This document shows positions 59,495-64,000 of a DNA stretch of 64,000 nucleotides, one piece after another. This stretch comes from Actinospica robiniae DSM 44927 (lineage in GTDB: Bacteria; Actinomycetota; Actinomycetes; Streptomycetales; Catenulisporaceae), in assembly GCF_000504285.1 (NCBI RefSeq), contig NZ_KI632511.1:1733372-1797371 (forward strand), given 5' to 3'. The translations under genes were made by a program, and so were the position numbers. The notes below the pieces were generated by a model. The model was not told where the DNA came from and did not search any database. It worked only from the letters and a program-made list of their open reading frames with translations. Within the stretch, counting starts at the first letter, position 1. Each line of letters starts with the position of its first letter.

Positions 59495-61027
59495 GGCTCA
59501 TCGAGCTTGACCGTGCTGTCAGGCTTTTGAGCGGCGTCTGGGTTGGGCGTGGGGTCCGCTGGTGTGGGTGGTGAGGTGTCCACGGGCGCGGCGGGTGGTG
59601 GCGGCGCGTGCGCGTAGGCGCTGGTTGGCGGGGTTGCGGTAGCCGTAGGCGGTGCGGGCGTCGGTTTTGATCACGCGGTTGGTGCCCTCGGAGCCCGCGT
59701 TCGTCACGCCGGTGGTGATCGCGGCGAGGATCTGCGGCCACCAGGTCGAGACGGTGCCGGCCAGCCGCGTGATCTCCGGCAGGCCGCAGGCGGCGGCGTT
59801 CTCGTAGAACCTGATCAGCAGAGCGCTGATCTGTGCCCGGTCCGGGTGTGTGCCGTGGAGTGCGAGCAGGTCCATCAGGTCTTCCTTGACGTTCCATGCC
59901 TTGAGGATCGGTATACCGATCTTCGCGGGCAGTGCCCGGAGGTCGTCGATCATCGGGTCCAGGTGCTTCGCGTGCATCCGTGTGCCGGCGCGGGTGAGCC
60001 TGTTTCTCAGCTCCCACTCCCGGTTGCCCTTGCGTCCTCGGCGTCCGCGCGCCTGGACGGTGACGCGGCGGCGTACCTCGGTCAGCGCTGTGTTCGCCAG
60101 TTGCGCGACGTGGAAGCGGTCGACCACCAGCGCCGCGTGCGGCAGGCTGGTGCGGATCGCGGCCTTGAACACGGTGCACATGTCGATCGCCACGACCTGG
60201 ACTCCGGCTCGCCATTGCGGGCTCTGCGCCTCGATCCACGCCGAGAGCGTCTCGGCGGTGCGGCCCTCGACCTGCCCGAGCAGTCCGGCGCCGCCGCCGA
60301 GATCGACCATCCCGACGTGCCATTTATCGGCCACGACCTCCCACTTCTCGTCGCCGCCTTCGCCGGGCACGAGCCGGAAGCGCGCCTTGCCGCGCCGGAT
60401 CTCGTCGATGCCCAGGCGTGCGACCTGCGGTGTCTCGGCCGGTAGCGCGAGGCGGGTGTGGGCGGCGAACGCCGTCTGCGCGATCGGCCAGGACACCTCG
60501 TGGTCGCGGGCGGCCTGGATCACGGTGCGCCCGCGGTCGGCCACCGCCGCTCCGATCGAGGCGCGAAGCCGACCGGTCAGCCGGGCACGCGGCGGGATCT
60601 GCGGGACCGACTCGGTGAAGGTCGCCCGCTCACAGGCGGCGTTGCGGCAGCGCCAACGCCGCTTGGTCCACGTCAGCGCCGTCCGGCGCCCTGCCACCGG
60701 CAGATCCCGTGGCCGGGTGCGCACCCACGAATGCGCGTGCTGTGAACGCATCCCGCAGCCGGGACAGCATCTGGCCTGCTCAGACGCGGTCACCAGTGCC
60801 AGTATCGGATTCTCGTCGTCATCGAGCATGACGCGCACGACCTGCACCCCGTCGAGTCCGAACAGCAATGTCGTATCGTTGACCAAGCCCGTGGCTCCCT
60901 CGCGATCACTCTTGTCTCAGCAACTCGAATGATCACAGAGCGCCACGGGCGCCTCTACTTCAGCAAGACCCTGATCTACGGGCCACCGAACGCCCTACAC
61001 CTCAAGCACGGTCAAGCTCGATGAGCC
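59495..61027 (-). mobile_element. Intact ISL3-family insertion sequence
   Basis: This 1533-bp element is bounded by perfect 23-bp terminal inverted repeats beginning GGCTCATCGAGCTTGACC (59495-59517 and, inverted, 61005-61027). It has one transposase gene filling the element and an 8-bp target duplication outside. Size, repeat length and duplication length all fit ISL3. Every part looks intact, so it may still move. It inserted at the border between the sugar cluster and the peptide/regulator genes. Confidence 0.93.
59519..60886 (-). CDS. ISL3 family transposase
   Basis: This 455-residue DDE transposase has an N-terminal zinc-binding domain ('CCPGCGMRSQHAHSWVRTRPRDLPVAGRRTALTWTKRRWRCRNAAC', CxxC..CxxxxC) and a helix-turn-helix region. 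The catalytic domain has 'VARLGIDEIRRGKARF', 'GVQVVAIDMCTVFKAAIRTSLPHAALVVDRFHVAQLANTAL' (Asp residues) and a C-terminal 'GVTNAGSEGTNRVIKTDARTAYGYRNPANQRLR' (catalytic Glu). The length is usual for the family and the frame is unbroken. The stop lies 2 bp inside the left terminal repeat. It catalyses cut-and-paste movement of the element. Confidence 0.95.
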   Translation of the reverse strand: MVNDTTLLFGLDGVQVVRVMLDDDENPILALVTASEQARCCPGCGMRSQHAHSWVRTRPRDLPVAGRRTALTWTKRRWRCRNAACERATFTESVPQIPPRARLTGRLRASIGAAVADRGRTVIQAARDHEVSWPIAQTAFAAHTRLALPAETPQVARLGIDEIRRGKARFRLVPGEGGDEKWEVVADKWHVGMVDLGGGAGLLGQVEGRTAETLSAWIEAQSPQWRAGVQVVAIDMCTVFKAAIRTSLPHAALVVDRFHVAQLANTALTEVRRRVTVQARGRRGRKGNREWELRNRLTRAGTRMHAKHLDPMIDDLRALPAKIGIPILKAWNVKEDLMDLLALHGTHPDRAQISALLIRFYENAAACGLPEITRLAGTVSTWWPQILAAITTGVTNAGSEGTNRVIKTDARTAYGYRNPANQRLRARAATTRRARGHLTTHTSGPHAQPRRRSKA

Positions 61028-61116
61028 GCCATCGCCGAGCCGGAAAGCACAGGTCGAGCGCGCCGCGCGGAGGGTGCGGCGCGCTCGAGTTGGAGCGCTG
61101 AGGTGCGGCACGAGCG

Positions 61117-61353
61117 TCAGACAGACACGTCAGAGCCGTAGTCGAGCCACCAGGCGTGAACGTAACCAGCGCTTTCGTAGGTCATATCATTCTGGTTTGA
61201 AATATAATCATTGACACTTGAGCTAGAGGCGACGGCTGGTTGGCCGGCGTCGCTCGACGAATGGAACTGGGAGCCGACACCGGCGACCAGGGCCGCGACT
61301 GCGGCTGCCGTGGCGATGGGGCCGACACGCTTAAGGGTGGGTATCGCGGCCAT
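61117..61353 (-). CDS. Small secreted or membrane-anchored peptide
   Basis: This 78-residue peptide has a positively charged start and one hydrophobic segment ('IATAAAVAALVAGVGSQF', about 12-30) that can act as signal peptide. A polar tail follows with 'SVNDYISNQNDMTYESAGYVHAWWLDYGSDVSV', rich in Tyr/Asn/Asp and free of Cys. TGGAGG lies about 8 bases before ATG 61353, so translation is well supported. No family was recognised. It lies divergent from the tandem-HTH regulator gene 300 bp away. A signalling or immunity-type function is possible but speculative. Confidence 0.6.
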   Translation of the reverse strand: MAAIPTLKRVGPIATAAAVAALVAGVGSQFHSSSDAGQPAVASSSSVNDYISNQNDMTYESAGYVHAWWLDYGSDVSV

Positions 61354-61654
61354 GCAGTGCCTCCAGGTAATGGAGCCGACGGCGTCGGTAGGGCGCCGAC
61401 GGTGAGGAAGCCGATCCTAGGGCAGACCATAGGCGACTGGGTACAATTTGAGGCACCCATTCCCGAGAACGGGCTGGTCGACGGCCAGATTTCACCTTGA
61501 TAATCGAGTAGAAGCACGGCGGCGAACGGAACGGCGCATCGGCGCCTTGCCTTGTGCGCCGGTTTCAGCGCAGCGTCTGCTCAGCACGGGTCCGCTAATA
61601 TGAAGTCCGACTCAGAGTTTTGAAACTGCCCGGAGGGCGGGCAGACTGCGTACC

Positions 61655-62269
61655 ATGACTGGGGCAGATCGAGCCCAGTCAGCACGCGCGGGGTGCGCCG
61701 AGGGGGTGCGCGTCGGCAGCCGCTTAGTGGGCATCAGGGAGAGCTGCTCACGCAGTCCGGCGGACGGGGACCGAGTATTGACCGCTTCAGAGGTACAACC
61801 CGCGGCGCGCGCTCTGGTGGAGGCCTGGGTGGCGGAGCTGCGCGAGGCACGACTTGCGGCCGGCTTGTCCCAGCGCGACGTTGCCCGGGCGGTGGGGGTG
61901 CAGCGCGAGACAGTGGCCGAATGGGAGACCTACCAGCGCCATCCCACCCTCTCGAATCTGCTACATCTGGCCCGGGAGCTGGGTTGGCGGTTCGTCGTCG
62001 TCGACCGGCACGGCGAGATTTCCGACATCGTCATCGACACCGTGGTCGGCGATTCCTGGGTCCTTCGTGAGATTCGCCGTATCGTCGGGGTCCTGCGCGC
62101 CGCGAGGCGAACAGCAGGGTTGTCCCAAACGGCCATCGCGGCGGCGGCCGGGGTGACGGCGTGGTCGCTCGGCCATTTCGAGCGCTGCCAGGTCAATCCA
62201 CGCCTGGTGGTGCTCGCCGCCTGGGTGCGCGCCGTCGGATGCAGCGCGCGCTGGCAACGGATAGTTTGA
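61655..62269 (+). CDS. Tandem XRE-type HTH regulator
   Basis: This protein of about 204 residues has two Cro/C1-type HTH domains in one chain. The first reads 'LREARLAAGLSQRDVARAVGVQRETVAEWETYQRHPTLSNLLHLARELG' (about 60-108) and the second 'LRAARRTAGLSQTAIAAAAGVTAWSLGHFERCQVNPRLVVLAAWVRAVG' (about 147-195), joined by 'WRFVVVDRHGEISDIVIDTVVG'. The start may be ATG 61655 or TTG 61778 (GGGGA upstream). The extra N-terminal 41 residues look poorly conserved, so the TTG is a real alternative. It precedes the SARP gene on the same strand by 218 bp and may regulate it or the small peptide gene. Confidence 0.75.
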   Translation: MTGADRAQSARAGCAEGVRVGSRLVGIRESCSRSPADGDRVLTASEVQPAARALVEAWVAELREARLAAGLSQRDVARAVGVQRETVAEWETYQRHPTLSNLLHLARELGWRFVVVDRHGEISDIVIDTVVGDSWVLREIRRIVGVLRAARRTAGLSQTAIAAAAGVTAWSLGHFERCQVNPRLVVLAAWVRAVGCSARWQRIV

Positions 62270-62487
62270 CGCACAATTGCACCGGAGATACGGCTAATGC
62301 GAGGCATCATCGCCTCCTGATATATGCACGCATGCTATCGCAATTGCCGCTGCACGATGCACGGGCGAAAAGTCGTTCAGGTGTGCGAAATTTTATTTCG
62401 CCGATGCACAGCCATACGAGTGCGTATCCGGTTGCGCCGTCACGGGGACACGCGGACCGCTCACCCGGTGGATCACGAGGAGGGTTC

Positions 62488-64000
62488 TTGATCTTCCGAC
62501 TGCTCGGGCCGGTCGACGTGTGGGCGCAGCAACGCAGCCACTCCGTCGGGCAGATAAAGGCCCAGACCATATTGTCGATACTGCTGCTCGAATCGGGCCG
62601 TGCGGTCTCCGTGCAGATGCTGGCAGAGCGGTTATGGGACGAGGAGATACCCACTCAGGCACGGGAGACGCTGCAAGTCTACATAAGTCGGCTGCGCCAT
62701 CGGCTACGCGCGGCCGGCGACGAAACAGGGGCGATAGCCAGCACGCCGAACGGCGGCTACCGGATGAACGCCGACCCGCGGCTCGTCGACGCGCACCTGC
62801 TCGGCCGGCTCATCGCCCGCGCCCGGGACGCCACCACCGGACACGACCTGACTCGCGCTCGCGCCCTACTGCTCGAGGCCGAAGCACTCTGGCGGGGCGA
62901 GCCGCTCGAGGGCCTGCCCGGCCGGTGGGCACAGGCTGCGCGCAGCACGTTGCTCGAGCGCCATCGCAACGGCCTTCTGGCGCGCATCGGTTTGGATCTC
63001 AAGGATGAGGCGCGGCGCGACGACGCCCTCGGCGAACTGACCGAGTTCACCCGGGCCGGGCGGATCGATCAACAGGCCATCGCCATGCTGATGACCTCGC
63101 TGGCCGATGTCGGCCGACAGGACGAGGCCCTGGAGGTCTTCCGCACCGCCCGGCTGCGTATGCGTGACGAACTGGGGGTTGACCCGCGCCGGGAGCTCAC
63201 GTCAGTCCACGAAGCCATCCTGCGCGGCGAGCCGACGACCGCAACAGCGCTGGTGGCGCACGCCCGCAGCGGGCCACTCGCGCCGCGCACTCTGGACCGC
63301 GATCCGCCGCACCTGATAGGCCGAGACGAGAAAGTGCACGAGGTCATGTCGGCGGCCGCCGAGGACCTGGCGGTGCCCGGTGGGATCGCGTTGTTCGCGA
63401 TCGACGGAATGCCGGGTATCGGGAAGACGGCGCTCGCGCTGCATGTCGCACACCGCCTCGCCTCGAACTGCCCCGACGGTGCGCTCCAGATCAGTTTCCG
63501 AACGCACGACCCGCGTCAGGCTCCGCTCGACGCGCGAACCGCGTTGCTGATTCTGCTCGAAGCGCTCGGCACTGGATCCGAGGAGCTCGGGCCGGCCGCG
63601 TCCCCGGACGAACTGGCCGCCCTCTGGCGCCGCCGCACCGACGGGCTGCGCCTGCTCCTCGTGTTCGACGACGTCCACGACGCTGGGCAGATAGCCCCGC
63701 TGCTTCCGGTGGCCGCAGGGTCGGTGACCATCGTGACCTCCCGTCAGCGCCTTGCTCATCTTCCCGGCGCGCGCCATCTCACTCTCAGCACACTGAACGA
63801 CCTCGCCTCGACCCGGCTTCTCGCCCGGATCACCCACCGCCAGTTCCCCGGCAAGAGCCGCGAACTACGGCGGTTCGCCGCTCGGTGCGGTGGGCTGCCG
63901 CTGGCCGTCACCCTGGCCGCGGCACATTTACGCGCGCACCCGACATGGGCGCTGTCCGACCTCGTCGAGCGGCTGGAACACCCCGGCCCCGCAGCCTCGG
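62488..64000 (+). CDS. SARP family regulator with BTAD and NB-ARC domains (5' part)
   Basis: The frame runs off the window after 504 codons. An OmpR-type winged helix comes first ('LIFRLLGPVDVW..ILSILLLESGRAVSVQMLAERLWD', 'LQVYISRLRHRLR', 'GGYRMNADP'). The BTAD domain follows ('VDAHLLGRLIARA..DEALEVFRTARLRMRDELGVDPRREL'), then an NB-ARC ATPase with Walker A 'GMPGIGKTALA' (about 310) and Walker B 'LLLVFDDVHD'. This is the AfsR/DnrI-type architecture that activates secondary-metabolite genes in actinobacteria. TTG 62488 follows GAGGAGGG. It is a candidate activator of the sugar cluster 3.5 kb upstream, beyond the IS element. Confidence 0.9.
   Translation, partial: MIFRLLGPVDVWAQQRSHSVGQIKAQTILSILLLESGRAVSVQMLAERLWDEEIPTQARETLQVYISRLRHRLRAAGDETGAIASTPNGGYRMNADPRLVDAHLLGRLIARARDATTGHDLTRARALLLEAEALWRGEPLEGLPGRWAQAARSTLLERHRNGLLARIGLDLKDEARRDDALGELTEFTRAGRIDQQAIAMLMTSLADVGRQDEALEVFRTARLRMRDELGVDPRRELTSVHEAILRGEPTTATALVAHARSGPLAPRTLDRDPPHLIGRDEKVHEVMSAAAEDLAVPGGIALFAIDGMPGIGKTALALHVAHRLASNCPDGALQISFRTHDPRQAPLDARTALLILLEALGTGSEELGPAASPDELAALWRRRTDGLRLLLVFDDVHDAGQIAPLLPVAAGSVTIVTSRQRLAHLPGARHLTLSTLNDLASTRLLARITHRQFPGKSRELRRFAARCGGLPLAVTLAAAHLRAHPTWALSDLVERLEHPGPAAS

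Larger units (their letters stand above)
59487..61035. repeat. 8-bp target-site duplication flanking the ISL3 element
   Basis: GCCATCGC is present at 59487-59494 and again at 61028-61035, immediately outside the two terminal repeats. An 8-bp duplication is the size that ISL3-family elements generate. Identical copies indicate a recent insertion without later rearrangement. Confidence 0.9.

Noticed and set aside
59850-60932. Long open frame (360 codons) on the plus strand opposite the ISL3 transposase
   Set aside because: It is the antisense shadow of a clearly conserved transposase. Its composition (Ser/Arg-rich) and lack of a ribosome binding site argue against coding.

Overview
The window is 64 kb of high-GC DNA with strong third-position GC, frequent GTG and TTG starts and many 4-bp ATGA/GTGA gene overlaps. 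SARP, PadR, TetR and BlaI regulators, a perfect-looking IdeR/DmdR iron box and ISL3 transposons all point to a filamentous actinobacterium of the Streptomyces/Catenulispora type. No rRNA, tRNA or CRISPR array was seen. Most of the window is accessory: transporters, regulators, decayed mobile elements and a sugar gene cluster.

Layout. 0-3.4 kb: a PadR regulator with a perfect 14-bp dyad operator and an FtsX-type ABC exporter. 3.5-8.9 kb: a NitT/TauT-type ABC importer divergent from a CitA/DcuS-type two-component system. 9-14.4 kb: a probable BlaI regulon (DUF347-type membrane protein, M56 peptidase, BlaI, DedA, phosphodiester glycosidase) marked by four TACA-N4-TGTA dyads and flanked by LacI remnants. 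14.7-18.6 kb: an iron(III) ABC importer under an IdeR box. 19.1-24.4 kb: a NarL-type two-component system divergent from an FtsX-type exporter, with a 29-codon translationally coupled mini-ORF. 24.6-28.6 kb: two small genes, a lipoprotein, then a graveyard (IS630, P450, IS256 and DUF2332 remnants). 28.6-44.8 kb: TetR/oxidoreductase, secreted proteins, a multicopper oxidase, a beta-helix protein, a membrane-anchored Mrr-type nuclease, PhoU, MMPL/TetR, TetR/DoxX/AhpD-like, a GH1 beta-glucosidase and a stand-alone AICAR formyltransferase.

46.3-59.0 kb is the most unusual part: a compact sugar cluster with a GH13 enzyme, a GT20 protein resembling the validamycin pseudo-glycosyltransferase VldE as much as OtsA, an orphan GatZ/KbaZ-like protein, a mannose-6-phosphate-isomerase-type cupin, two Gfo/Idh/MocA dehydrogenases, a GH31 enzyme, a HAD phosphatase, a membrane protein, a TIM-barrel sugar isomerase and an alpha/beta hydrolase. 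My inference is that it makes or remodels an unusual trehalose-like or pseudo-disaccharide compound. No cyclitol synthase, aminotransferase or transporter lies with it, so the product is unknown.

Downstream, an intact ISL3 element (23-bp perfect terminal repeats, 8-bp target duplication) has interrupted a reading frame. After it come a small secreted peptide gene, a tandem-HTH regulator and the start of a SARP/NB-ARC regulator that runs off the window and is a candidate controller of the sugar cluster.
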